Source: Valencia hispanica
Lineage: Eukaryota > Chordata > Actinopteri > Cyprinodontiformes > Valenciidae
Assembly (NCBI GenBank): GCA_963556495.2
Contig: OY747702.1
Coordinates: forward strand, 40,468,180-40,532,179
DNA: 64,000 nucleotides
Reading direction: 5' to 3'
A program made the position numbers and the translations under genes. A model generated the notes under the pieces. The model had not been told where the DNA came from. It searched no databases and saw only the letters and a list, made by a program, of their open reading frames with translations. Each line of letters opens with the position of its first letter. Positions within the stretch are counted from its first letter, which is position 1. This document shows positions 10,753 through 22,039 of the stretch, piece after piece.

Positions 10753-12215
10753 GAATTAGACCTGAAGTGTTCTTGAACAATAGTCAAACTGGCTCTATAA
10801 AAATATGCTGAATCAAATTAGGCAATATTGCCCTATATTTTACATTGGGTTCCCCAAGTCTCCATTGTCATGCCACTTTCATTAAACTTTCATATGATCA
10901 TTAGTATTACATCTGTTCCAATACCTACATTGAGTTCACACAACTTTGTATTTCTCTGACATCACATGACCAGTCATCCTTCTGTCACCGTATATGTGTG
11001 CCCACAAAACAATGATGGGAGTCAAAACTGGATTTTAAAACAGCATTCTGTCCTATCAGAGGAGGTTCAGTTTGTATTTAACTGTATATTCAGATTTGAT
11101 CTCAATGTACCATGTTATATCAAGGATTTGGGTTTTTACCTTCTTAATTACAATACCAATGTATGACAAATATTTACACAAATTGCTCTGTCTTTGGTGC
11201 ATAAATATGATAAAGAAGCTAAAAACACGATCTGCTAACAAATAACGCGCAAATTTGAGAGCAAAAACGGGCATTAGTTTGAAAAAGTCTGAAATTGTTT
11301 ATGTTAATGTACAAAAAGGGTTGCAAGTCTTGCAAAAAGGAATTAAAACAATATTTTTAATGCTTTCACAATGGGAATCAAGTCTGTATTTGAGCAAATT
11401 GCCTCCAAAATACCTCTTTGCATCTTTATTCTTCAGATTTCTTATCCTCCTCTCTAAGGGGTCTGTCCTGGTCTCAGAGGGGTTGCTTGGACGAGTCCTT
11501 TTCTTGTCTTTGGGGACTCCTTTGTCTCCTCAGCCCCTTCCACACTCCTCTGACTGTGCCCTCAAGTGCCAATGAAACCTCAGCGATTAAACGGACAGAT
11601 GGCCAATCATTAAAAAAAAAAGTCCTCAGCGACTTGAAATGTTTGCAGTTCTCCCGGAGTCGCTCAACAGATGCATCTGCATATGCTTTTCTATGCAATG
11701 ATCCTGTGTTTGGTGGAGAGGAAGTTTGACTCGGAGCAGGACTCTGAGGCAGGGTTATCTGCAGGCAGTTATCTATGTGTTTGTTTAGTTATCACAGGGC
11801 AACAGAGGTGGGAGGAGAGCAAAAATTGAGGCCTGAAAATTACAGTTGAATATTTTGCAGAATGCTTTTTGACAGTCATAAGTCATCTGCAAATGGCCCA
11901 GTGGACCACAGATGCATCTTGAATTATCTTTGTCTGTCTTAAACAAAAATAGGGAGATGTTTTGGCAACACTTTTGGAAGCCCCTTGTGTGAAATACAGT
12001 GCATTGAAACAGCATTTATACTTGAATTTTTCCTCATTGGTCATGGAAATACCACAAACTATTATGCATTAGAACAACACAAAGTAGCACATATTTCTAA
12101 ACTGGAAGAAAATGACTCCTAGTTTTAAATTTTTTTACTAATGAAAACACGTGTAGATTGCAATTGAATTTATTCCCTTACTCTGATACAACAACATCAA
12201 AATACGTGGTAACCA
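10753..12215. other. unassigned, with one candidate regulatory block
   Basis: Mostly AT-rich without coding signal. The block 11440-11740 is GC-richer and contains CAGCGATTAAACGGACAG and GATGGCCAATCATT (homeodomain- and CCAAT-like cores). It could be a conserved non-coding element. Confidence 0.3.
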
Positions 12216-12221
12216 CTGCAT

Positions 12222-13766
12222 TCAGAATGTCTCAGAAGTGTGATCACCCTGTAGTTGGAACACGCTCTGTGGTCCCCCTTTTTAAACAGGGGGGACCACC
12301 ACCCCGGTCTGCCAATCCAAGGGAACTGCCCCCGATATCCACGCAATATTGCAGAGCCGCGTTAACCAACATAGCCCCACAACATCCAGGGCCTTGAGGA
12401 ACTCTGGCCGAATCTCATCCACCCCCGGAGCCTTGCCACCCAGGAGCTTTTTAATGACCTCGGTGACCTCAGCACCAGAGATTGGAGAGCCCGACCCAAA
12501 GTCCCCAAACCCTGCTTCCAGATTGGAAGGCGTGCCGGTGGGATTGAGGAGGTCTTCAAATTATTCCATCCACCGACCCAAAATGTCCCACGTCGAGGTC
12601 AGCAGCACACCATCCCCACTGTAAACAGTGTTGGTGGCGGACCGCTTCCCCCCCCCGAGACGCCGGATCGTGGACCAGAATCGCTTCGAAGCCGTACGGA
12701 AGTCGATCTCCATGGCCTCTCCAAACTCCTCCCATGCCTGAGTTTTTGCCTCTGCGACCATCCGAGCCGCACTCTGCTTGGCCTGCCGGTACCTATCAGC
12801 TGCTTCAGGGGTCCCACAAGCCAAAAAGGCCCGATAGGACTCCTTCTTCAGCCTGACAGCATCCCTTACCGCTGGTGTCCACCAGCGGGTTCGGGGGTTG
12901 CCGCCGCGACAGGCACCGGCCACCTTACGGCCACAGCTCCGGTCAGCCGCCTTGACAATGGAGGCGCGGAACATGGCCCACTCGGACTCAATGTCCCCCG
13001 CCTCCCCCTGGACGTGTTTGAAGTTCTGTTGGAGGTGTGAGTTGAACCTCCTTCTGACAGGAGACTCTGCCAGACGTTCCCAGCAGACCCTCACAACACG
13101 TTTGGGCCTGCCAGGTCTGTCCGGTGTCCTCCCCCACCATCGGAACCAACTCATCACCAGGTAGTGGTCAGTGGACAGCTCAGCCCTTCTCTTCACCCGA
13201 GTGTCCAAAACATGGGGCCGCAGATCAGATGAGACGACAACCAAGTCGATCATCGAGCTGCGGCCTAGGGTATCCTGGTGCCAAGTGCACATATGGATAC
13301 CCTTATGCCTGAACATGGTGTTTGTTATGGACAATCCATGATGAGCACAGAAGTCCAATAACAAAACACCACTCGGGTTCAGATCGGGGGGGCCACACCC
13401 CTCCAGGTCTCACTGTCATTGCCCACATGAGCATTGAAGTCCCCCAGCAGAACAAGGGAGTCCCAGGGAGGAGCCCTTTCCAGCACCCCCTCCAAAGACT
13501 CCAAAAAGGGTGGGTAATCGGATCAGCCGTTTGGTGCGTAAGCGCAAACAACAGTCAGGACCCGTCCCCCCACCTGTAGGCGGAGGGAGACTACCCTCTC
13601 GTTCACCGGGGTAAACCCCAACTTACAGGCGCTGAGATGGGGGGCAACAAGTATGCCCACCCCAGCTCGGCGCCTCTCAGCGGGTCAACTCCAGAGTGGA
13701 AGAGAGTCCAACCCCTCTCGAGGAGACGGGTTCCAGAGCCAGAGCCGTCCGTCGATGTGAGTCCGA
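12222..13766 (-). pseudogene. RTE-like LINE fragment: endonuclease C-terminal half, linker and first RT blocks
   Basis: The frame 12561-13364 contains LLDFCAHHGLSITNTMF, SMIDLVVVSSDLR and ELSTDHYLVMSW. These are the end of an apurinic-type endonuclease with the catalytic D and H (STDH). The linker GNPRTRWWTPAVRDAV and SKRFWSTIRRLGGGK follow. Upstream, 13365-13560 holds the [12 protein letters not shown] endonuclease core in another frame. Downstream, in shifted frames to about 12222, are the first RT blocks (KAPGVDEIRPEFLKAL, then SNYRVITLL). The endonuclease N-terminus and the catalytic RT core are absent. Unusually for a LINE, both ends are missing. The family is RTE-like (Rex3 or a relative); I cannot choose between clades. 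Confidence 0.8.
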
Positions 13767-14457
13767 CAATGACTGTTCAATCCATCATCTGAAAATGGAA
13801 AGACTACCTAGATATGGCCAGAGACCTCACCTGACAGGCCGACCAGGGATAGCATTTATTGGAAAAGCAACCAAGAGGTTTGTAGTAATTCTAGAGAAGC
13901 TGTAGAGTTTTACAGCTCAGGTGGGAGAATCTGTCAATAAGGCAACTATTAGCTGTGCATTGGGGCAAGGGGCAAGAACAAAATCGAGTAAGCCATTGAA
14001 GGTCCCTTTTGAAGTTTACCTTAAGTCATGTAGATGACACAGCAGACATGCAGAACAAGATGTTCAGATTAAGGTGGCAGTAGCATCATGCTGTAAGTAT
14101 GTATTTCTTCAGCACAGACAGAGAAGCTATACAGAGTTGGTGGGAAGATAGATGGTATTAAATACAGGGTAGTTATTTACAGGGTAGTATTTAGTTGTTT
14201 TTTTGTACATAATTTGGGCTTCCAGCTCATAAAACCAACACAAGCAGGACTTCAAAAAATTGGAATACTTTGAACAAATCACCATTTACTTCTCAGTTTT
14301 TGTAGAAGCCCAAATTATGTACAAATAAACAACTAAATACTTGAAATCATTTACGTTGTAGGCCCTGAATTTATAATCTATGGAAATGTAACGTTTTGAA
14401 TGGAATCATGAAAATAAATAAACTTCCATGATATTCAAATTTTTTGGAAAGGATCTG
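13767..14457 (+). mobile_element. decayed Tc1/mariner transposon, right end preserved
   Basis: From 13777 (TTCAATCCATCATCTGAAAA) to about 14160 the DNA follows the order of a fish Tc1-like transposase gene: ACTGACAGGCCG-like, then CAGCTCAGGTGGGAGAATCT, then the TGGCAGTAGCATCATGCTG block that corresponds to GGGSIMLW. Large internal deletions are evident. The right terminus reads GGAAAGGATCTG followed by TA (14458-14459), the mirror of a CAGATCCTTTCC Tc1 end. The left end is replaced by the LINE fragment at 13766. Confidence 0.65.
14187..14340. repeat. inverted repeat, two 36-base arms, 35/36 identical
   Basis: Arm 14187-14222 and the reverse complement of arm 14305-14340 differ at a single position. 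The 82-base loop contains CAAAAAATTGGAATACTTTG, which resembles inner Tc1 terminal repeat sequence. The palindrome lies inside the right part of the Tc1 relic. Confidence 0.9.
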
Positions 14458-14459
14458 TA

Positions 14460-15035
14460 GTTTCCCACAGCAATTTCTGGGGCAATCTATTGTCCATCAT
14501 ATTTTTTTATCGAGACAGACCCAATGGGCACTGTACAAAAACACTAAATTCTAATCGGCTAACCAGATTTGACTGAGAGTAATGTTTAGCTAATTTGCAG
14601 GTGCAAGGAATAATTATCATGGGTTAGGATAGAATAGATAAATAAATAAAAAACGTATTAAAAGTATATGCCCCATGTGACTAACAACTAAATATAGTTC
14701 CTTAAGAAAAAGGGCGTCATCTCAGAAAGTACAGGAAGTTAGATCAAGGGCTGATCAGCTGTTGGTACCGTTGGATTCAGGAGAAGTTCTACTTTACGGA
14801 TATGTATGGCACTTGACTAAATCAGATTTTTATTATGTCACATATTATTATTGAACTTATTACTATGATTGTTTACATTTTTCTAAAAAGAAAAAAAAAA
14901 CTATCTGTCAAGTATAGCATGACAAAAAACAGCAATCAGTGGAGATCACTTCATAGCGTTACAAACCCCCCAATAATGCTTCTGTGTTCCAAACTCATTG
15001 ATAGTGACTGTTTTAGGTGTACCCTTACATTTGCA
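14460..15035. other. unassigned AT-rich DNA
   Basis: No coding, repeat or element signal was recognised. Confidence 0.4.
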
Positions 15036-15037
15036 AA

Positions 15038-15193
15038 GAAATAGACACCTTGACTATTCCGTCAGGGCGCACATTGTTGAACTGGAACTCACACCTGACA
15101 GTCCTGACATTTGCAATATCCAGGGGTCGACTGGTGTAGTAGTCATGTGCAAGTGAAGTTGACCAGCTGGGTGATGTTGTAGGCCTTCAACCT
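15038..15193 (-). pseudogene. possible decayed terminal exon of an unrecognised gene
   Basis: On the minus strand, a pyrimidine-rich stretch ends CCTTCACTACAG at 15194, a good splice acceptor. One frame then reads RLKAYNITQLVNFTC; after a one-base shift another reads HDYYTSRPLDIANVRTVRC, continuing EFQFNNVRPDGIVKV to a stop at about 15038. The amino-acid sequence looks protein-like and contrasts with the AT-rich flanks. I do not recognise the family. A second open frame through the same bases (VEGLQHHPAGQ...) shows chance cannot be excluded. Confidence 0.3.
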
Positions 15194-15315
15194 GTAGTGA
15201 AGGCAACAGAGAACAGAATATTGTGAAGAAAATCTAAATCACGAGAAATAAAAATATATAGAGAGATTTCATAATAAACAGTATAACTGTGTGTTTGTGT
15301 ATGAGAGAGATAGCA

Positions 15316-15345
15316 ATGTCTGTGTAAGAGTGTGTGTGTGTGTTG
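15316..15345. repeat. short GT-rich microsatellite
   Basis: GT repeats interrupted by AA, within non-coding DNA. Confidence 0.7.
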
Positions 15346-15500
15346 ATATAACCATCAATAAAGTTTTTTAAATTTGTATAATTTTTCATCCCTACCTGTG
15401 GAAGTTGCAATCTTTCAAGAACCTTATGGAGCTCTTAACAACATTGTTTGTGTTGTTGCTTGGTGTTGGAAGACCAGTGCGAAGATGAAAAAGCTAGAAC

Positions 15501-15700
15501 GCAGATGTCAAACTCCAGTCCTCAAGGGTCTCTGTTTCAACACACCAGAATCAAATAATTAGGTCATCAACAAGACCCCATATAACCTAATTGCATGCTG
15601 AGGAGGCAATTTAACCATTTGATTCAGGTTTGTTGGACCAGGAACGCATCTAAGGGTTGCAAGACACTGGCCCTGGAGGACTGGAGTTTGACACCCCTGA
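15501..15700. mobile_element. hAT-type MITE with 8 bp target duplications
   Basis: Left end CAGATGTCAAACTCCAGTCC and right end (reverse complement) CAGGGGTGTCAAACTCCAGT form terminal inverted repeats of about 24 bases. Flanks are GCTAGAAC (15493-15500) and GCTAGAAG (15701-15708), an 8 bp duplication with one mismatch as expected for hAT elements. The inside is partly palindromic and non-coding. Confidence 0.85.
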
Positions 15701-15709
15701 GCTAGAAGG

Positions 15710-16430
15710 TGCGTATTGTTGTTCAATGTAAAAAATTCAGGCCACTGGCCGCAGCTTCATGTTCATAACCTGTTGTTTCACTGTTGCTTGAAACCATGCA
15801 GCAGAAGTGTTACAGTAAACAGACACAACTCAGCGGAGACGAAACTAACAATGAGAAATTCTCTCTCCTTCTCCAAAACACAGATGTAAAAGGTTGATCA
15901 TTAAGACAATAACGAAAACCAGGGAACACAAGCTAGTTTAACACCATCTCCAAAGCAAGGTGTACCATGACATCAAGTGTGAACGACAGCTTCATTAGCA
16001 CAAAATGTGGCAGCTATATTTAGATTTTTCGTGATTGTGTCAAACTTTTAGCTATGGTGTAACAAGCGTAGTACATTTTGATAAGCTAAGATGGTGATCA
16101 TGAGGCTTTAAAAGGTGTGACTCCGACGGTTAGCGCAGGTATGCTAAGCTTGCAACTTTGTTTTTCACCCTTTAATAGAATAATGAAAATGTTTGAGGTA
16201 AGTTTATTTTGCTTGTTCGTTTAAACTTCTTTTTTTTGTTCGTTGGTTTTCAAATATGGTTTCAACTATGTTTTTTGTTTGACTGCTTTTTTCAATTGAA
16301 TAATAAAGACACAAAATAAACTCCAAAAGCTGCGGTCCCACAAAGAACTGACTCAGACAAGCTTGATGCAAATTCATAAATATTTTTAAGATTTGGAGCT
16401 AACAAATCTAGTTCTTTCCAGATATTGAAG
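15710..16430. other. unassigned
   Basis: AT-rich DNA between the MITE and the L2 element. No feature recognised. Confidence 0.4.
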
Positions 16431-16532
16431 ACATCTTTATTTCTTTACTAGTCCCTAGTTTGATGAAGACGATCCCGAAGAGATGCATAAAATCCTAACA
16501 AAAAGTCTCAGCAGTAACTGATGACTATGATT

Positions 16533-16658
16533 GATAACTGGCGAACATTTTGGGGAAAACCTGGTCTGATCCGGAGAGACGGCATCCATCCCACTTTGGA
16601 TGGAGCAGCTCTTCTTTCTAGGAATATGGCCGAATTTATTAGTCCTCCAAAACACTGA
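16533..16658 (+). pseudogene. ORF1 esterase C-terminus (L2 LINE)
   Basis: The frame reads TFWGKPGLIRRDGIHPTLDG, then AALLSRNMAEF. The DGIHPT segment is the D-x-x-H catalytic block of SGNH (GDSL-type) esterases, which occur in ORF1 of CR1/L2 elements. It ends 98 bases before the ORF2 frame. Only the C-terminal part of ORF1 is present. Confidence 0.7.
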
Positions 16659-16756
16659 CAACCCAGGGTCCAGACCAGGAAGCAGGGTCTTAGTTTAACC
16701 CACCTCTCTACTGCTTCTGTACTGTTACCCACCCATTACCCTATAGAAACAGTGTC

Positions 16757-19725
16757 TTGCCCACAACAAAAGCAAATTATGGAAATCTCATAAAGATAAA
16801 TACGACTTTGACCGAACAGAAAAATAAATCTATTAAATGTGGTTTATTAAACATTAGATCTCTCTCCTCAAAGACTTTGTTAGTAAATGACTTGATTGGT
16901 GATAATCACATTGATTTGCTTTGTCTCACAGAAACCTAGTTGCAGCAGGAGGATTATGTCAGTATAAATGAGTCAACTCCTTCCAGTCATTTAAATTTTC
17001 CCATTCCTAGAAATACTGGGCGAGGAGGAGGAGTTGCAACCATTGTTCGTTCTGATTTACTAATTAGTCCCAGACCAATTGATAGCTACAGTTCTTTTGA
17101 ACATCTAAGCCTTAATTTTCCTCATCCAAGTTGCAAAACATTAAGACCATTTTTGTTTGTGGTTTTGTATCGTCCACCAGGCCCTTACTCTCAATTCTTG
17201 GATCAGATCTCACATTTTTTATCTGATTTAGTATTAAATACTGATAGGGTCATTATAGTGGGGGACTTCAAAATTCATGTGGATACTGAAAGTGATAGCC
17301 TAAATGCAGCCTTTAGTGCTATTTTAGACTCAATTGGCTTTACTCAAAAAGTACAGGGATCGACCCACTCGGGCAAACACCCTTTGGACCTTGTACTGAC
17401 ATACGGTATTGAGTGTGAGGAAATAAAAGTCCACCCACATAACCCGGTCCTGTCTGACCACTTCTTAATAACTTTTGAATTTACTTTAACTGACCATCTT
17501 AAATCTGAAAGAAAATTTCATTATAGTAGAGCTTTATCAGACAATGCTGTAACAATTTGTAAAGAATCTGTTCCATTCTTACTTTCCTAAGTGTCTCAGA
17601 GTAACACAGTGGATGGCTGCAATTCTATCTCGAACCCTTCAGAAATTGATGGTCTGGTTCACAGCGTTACGTTCTCATTGCGTTTGGCATTAGATAGTGT
17701 AGCCCCCTTAAAAAAGAAAGTGGCTAACCATATGAGGCTGACTCCTTGGTTTAACGCAGAGTTGCATTCTTTAAAGCAGAATACTAGGAAGTTGGAGAGA
17801 AAATGGCGCTCTACACATCTAGAGGATTCCTATTTAACCTGGAATAACAGTCTACTGCTCTATAAAAAGACCCTTCGACAAGCTAGAACAGCTTATTTTT
17901 TATCATTAATAGAGGCGAATAAAAACAATCCTAGGTTTCTTTTTAGTACAGTTGCCAAACTTACACAGAATCATAGCTCTGTTGAGCCAACTATTCCCCC
18001 AGCTCTTAGCAGTGATGATTTTATGGGATTCTTCATAAATAAAATAAATTCTATTAAAACTAAAATCATTGGCATCCTCCCAAATATGATTACTTCTTCC
18101 TCAGTAAATGAGGCAGCACCGGAAAGAACTGTAGAACCTCATTTGTGCTTAGGCTGTTTTGATTCAGTCGAGCTTTCGGAATTATCAAAAATATTAGCCT
18201 CATCTAAACCTTCAACTTGTGTGTTGGACCCAATCCCAACCAAATTATTTAAAGAAGTGTTCCATTTGGTTCCTGGCCCCATTTTGGATATGATTAATCT
18301 ATCCTTAGTAAACGGATACGTACCACAAGAATTTAAAATAGCTGTAATTAAACCTTTACTCAAGAAACCTTCCCTTGATCAAGATGACTTAGTGAATTAC
18401 AGACCTATATCTAACCTTCCTTTCTTATCCAAAGTCCTTGAGAAAATTGTTGCTAATCAAGTCTGTGAGCATCTAAACAGTAACGAGCTGTTTGAAGAGT
18501 TTCAGTCAGATTTTAGAGCTCATCATAGCACTGAAACAGCACTGGTGAAGGTTACTAATGATACTCTCATGGCCTCAGATAATGGACTTGTGTCTGTTCT
18601 GGTTTTGTTAGATCTCAGTGCTGCTTTTGATACAGTCGATCACAATATTCTCTTAGAAAGGCTTGAACATGTTGCAGGGATCAATGGAACAGCACTAGGC
18701 TGGTTTAAATCATATTTGTCTGACAGATTCCAGTTTGTTCATCTAAATGATCAATCTTCTTCACTCTCAAGGGTTACTTGTGGAGTTCCACAGGGTTCTG
18801 TGCTTGGACCAATTCTTTTCACCATATATATATGCTTCCAATTGGTAGAATCATTAGACAGCATGGGACAAATTTCCACAGCTATGCCAATGATACACAA
18901 TTATATTTATCCATAAATCCTGATGAACCCAGTCAGTTAGGTAGATTACAGGCATGTCTGGAAGACATAAAAACATGGATGAATCTAAACTTTTTGCTTT
19001 TAAATTCTGACAAGATAGAAGTTGCTGTCTTTGGACCAGAAGTTCTTAAACAGAAACTGATTAGTCAATCACTTCATCTGGATGGCATTAAATTGGCCCC
19101 CAGTAATAACGTAAAGAACCTCGGCGTTATTTTTGACCAAGACTTGACATTTAAATCCCATATTCAACAGGTTTCTAGGATTTCCTTCTTTCACCTCTGG
19201 AATATTGCTAAAATTAGAAACATCCTGTCCAGGAGTGATGCTAAGAAACTAGTCCATGCATTTGTTACCTCAAGGCTGGACTACTGTAATTCTTTACTAT
19301 CAGGTAGTCCACAAAATGCCATTAAAAGCCTTCAGTTGATCCAAAATGCGGCAGCAAGAGTTCTGATGAATATTAAAAAGAGAGATCACATTTCTCCTGT
19401 TTTAGCTTCTCTTCATTGGCTGCCTGTTAAATCCAGAATAGAATTTAAAATCCTTCTTCTTACATACAAAGTCCTTAATAATCAAGCTCCATCATACATC
19501 AGAGATCTAATTGTTTCATATGTTCCCAACAGAGCACTTCGCTCTCAGACTGCAGGTTTACTTGTAGTTCCTAGGATTTCTAAAAGTAGAATGGGAGGCA
19601 GATATTTTAGTTATCAGGCTCCTCTCCTGTGGAACCAGCTCCCAGCTTTAGTCCGTGAGGCAGACACTTTGTTTACTTTTAAGGCCAGGCTTAAAACTTT
19701 CCTTTTTGATAAAGCTTATAGTTAG
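16757..19725 (+). pseudogene. L2 ORF2: endonuclease and reverse transcriptase
   Basis: The endonuclease starts with [14 protein letters not shown] and DLLCLTET (conserved N and E), continues with RGGGVATIVRSDL, VLYRPPGPYSQFL, GDFKIHVDT and LSDHFLITFE (catalytic D and H). RT blocks are [49 protein letters not shown] and [14 protein letters not shown], then [19 protein letters not shown] and LHWLPV near the C-terminus. Lesions: a stop after TET (16937, TGG to TAG), a stop at 17588, and a frame change near 18830. The active site YADD reads YAND, losing a catalytic Asp. ORF2 would nick DNA and copy the RNA at the target site. Confidence 0.9.
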
Positions 19726-20430
19726 AGTGGCTTAGGTCATCTGAGCTAGCTCTGTAGTTATGCTGCTGTAGGCTTAGACTGCTGGAGGACAGACTTACCA
19801 ATTTTCTTCACTCTGCTACTTCCTTTTCTACTACTACTCTCCAGTTGTATTACAGTACATACTGCTATTTCGACTGTTAACTTTGTGTTCTCTCAGTGTT
19901 TTTCTCTCCATAGAAGATATACCTGGTCTGGTATCCTGCTTGGCTGCGGTGCCCTGTTGGACGGGGGGCATCGACTGGGATGATCCTCCCAGTGGCTGAA
20001 CATCCACTGTGTCCTGTTATCAACTTTTTACTTTCTGTAAAATAGAAAGTTCTCTTATATCAGATCTTCTTTTCCTTCTGTGTCTCTGCTCTGTCTTCTC
20101 AAACCCCCAGACGGTCGTGGCAGATGGCCGCTCCTACTGAGCCTGGTTCTGTTGGAGGTTTCTTCCTGTTAAAGGGGGGTTTTTCCTCTCCACCGTCGCT
20201 ACATGCTTGCTCAGTGTGAGGGATTGCTGAAGGATTGCTGTGGTTGGAAAGTCTGCCCAACCTCACGCCAATGACTGACGCAATCTGCTGGGATTCCTTA
20301 AATAGGAAACTTTTTAACTGATTGGAATGTTTGTATAAATGTATTGAAATGACTTCTTGTTAGGTGCCTTGAGATGGCATCTGTTGTGAATTGGCGCTAT
20401 ATAAATAAACGGAATTGAAATTGAATTGAC
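19726..20430 (+). other. 3' UTR and tail of the L2 element
   Basis: Non-coding, with GTCGTGGCAGATGGCCGCTC and CTGTTGGAGGTTTCTTCCTG, blocks I recognise as recurrent in fish L2 3' regions, ending in the ATTGAATTGA-type tail used for priming. Confidence 0.75.
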
Positions 20431-20934
20431 TAATATCAGATTTCTCTCACTCAAAACTGAGGAAAGAGACGATGCCTTTCAATAAAAACACTGAGGAAGC
20501 CAGAATTTAATGTCATCCTAACATATGAGCTTTTATCACAGCTCACAACTTTATAATCCAAGCTAAATCTTCAGACTGTAATCAAGAAAAGAACATCCCT
20601 CATCTCTCTGCTTGATAAATGCTCTACAGTTTGTTGCATCACAGCTCATCAGCGACTGTTTGACTGAACACAAACTGTCATTTTAAAGTCAGAGCCAAAG
20701 ATTCAGAACATTAGAAGACAAACTGTGAAGTCTTTGCACAAGCTGACTTTCCAAAATTATCTGCCTCGTCACGCGTTGCTGCCAGAGAGCCATGTTGCTT
20801 GAAAGGTGTGGGAGAGACGACCGTCTGTTGCTGCAGTAATTAGCAGCAGATGATGACGATGAGACGCAGCATCCTGAAACTGGAAGGTCACAGGTCACCG
20901 GTATCATGTTTTGTTTCTGATTTCTTTAACTGTT

Positions 20935-21250
20935 CATTTTAAATGTAATAACAATTGTTATAATAATAAATTTTATTAGAGGGCGCCTTTCTAAAACCCA
21001 AGGTCACCTTACATTAAAAAAAACACAGAAAAAACAGAAAAATAATACACAGACAATCAACAAAAAAAATAATCAAATAGCAAATAAGTAGAAAATAAAA
21101 CAACCAAATTCAGTGTCTAAGGTGAATAAGCCTGTTTGAACAGATGGGTTTTGAGCAGATCCTTGCAGAAATCTTTAGAGGTGCAAGAGCTCAAAGTTAA
21201 AAAGGGGCACGTAGAGCAAGATTTTGAAAGGGCTTACAACAACATAATTT
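20935..21250 (-). repeat. LINE-type 3' tail repeat (minus strand)
   Basis: On the minus strand the unit ends AAGGTGACCTTGGGTTTTAG, then AAAGGCGCCCTCTAATAAAA and an ATT-rich tail. This is the form of L2-related 3' tails. The A-rich middle and the 21120-21230 block fit a retroposed repeat. Class uncertain. Confidence 0.4.
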
Positions 21251-21520
21251 ATAGTGTACCATCCTAAATAACAACAACCAATATCAATCAAGATTCTAAT
21301 AGAGGATCGCAACGTAATATATCAACATCATCAGATGGGGACCATGCAAAGCAAAAATAGTTTGTTTTTTTATCTGATGGGGCAGCACGTCTCAACGGCA
21401 TTGCTGATGAGATGCTGCCCCATAATTTGACACAAAGTTTTATTAACATTTTCACATGTAAAAATATCAATTTTAGGATGTTTTGATTCATTGAATTGTG
21501 GTACGTCTGACTTTCCATGA

Positions 21521-22031
21521 TGGAACGCCAAAGTGCTTCAAATTAAATAAATAAATAAAACCTTGTGAAATAAATGTCTAAATGAATAAATGATAATGTG
21601 ACGATGAAATTGTGAAAACAAAACTCATCTCAGCTCCCACCCTCTGACCCTGTTCGGCAGATGAACTAATTCAAATTGAAATACGTCCTTTTGAAATAAA
21701 TTAGTCACTGGGAAAAACCACCATTATGAACTAAAAGCTGACTTTGCGAAAAAGAGATTTTGAAATAAAAACTGATAGAAATAAATCAAAATGGCTGAAA
21801 ATAAAACCTATAATTTGGAAAATATTCACAGTTGAATTATGTTTTGAATAATAAATACATTTTAAAGGAAAATAAAAAATATTTCATACCAATGAGCTAA
21901 GAATTTTATATGAATTCAGTTTTTATCACATTTTTCCTGTCACATTATATATTTGTCTATTATTTATTGATGTAGACATTTATTTCACAAAGTTTCCTTT
22001 ATTTAATTTTGAGCACTATGGCGTTCTATAT
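21521..22031. mobile_element. MITE with ~85 base imperfect terminal inverted repeats
   Basis: Left arm begins GGAACGCCAAAGTGCTTCAA and continues ATTAAATAAA. The right arm, reverse-complemented, begins AGAACGCCATAGTGCTCAAA and continues ATTAAATAAA; both then contain TTGTGAAATAAATGTCTA. The inner ~340 bases are A-rich and non-coding. Superfamily not assigned. Confidence 0.7.
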
Positions 22032-22039
22032 TCCATTCC

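Larger units (their letters stand above)
16430..20430 (+). mobile_element. L2-type LINE, near full length for ORF2, inactivated
   Basis: The order is end of ORF1 (esterase), endonuclease, reverse transcriptase, a ~700 base 3' UTR and a 3' tail GGCGCTATATAAATAAACGG followed by ATTGAAATTGAATTGA, the tail type known for fish L2 elements. The 5' part is missing. Two in-frame stops, one frame change and a lesion in the RT active site make it inactive. Confidence 0.88.

Noticed and set aside
12898..13579. Plus-strand frames in the 12.9-13.6 kb region
   Set aside because: Shadows of the minus-strand RTE-like LINE; the minus strand carries the recognisable motifs.
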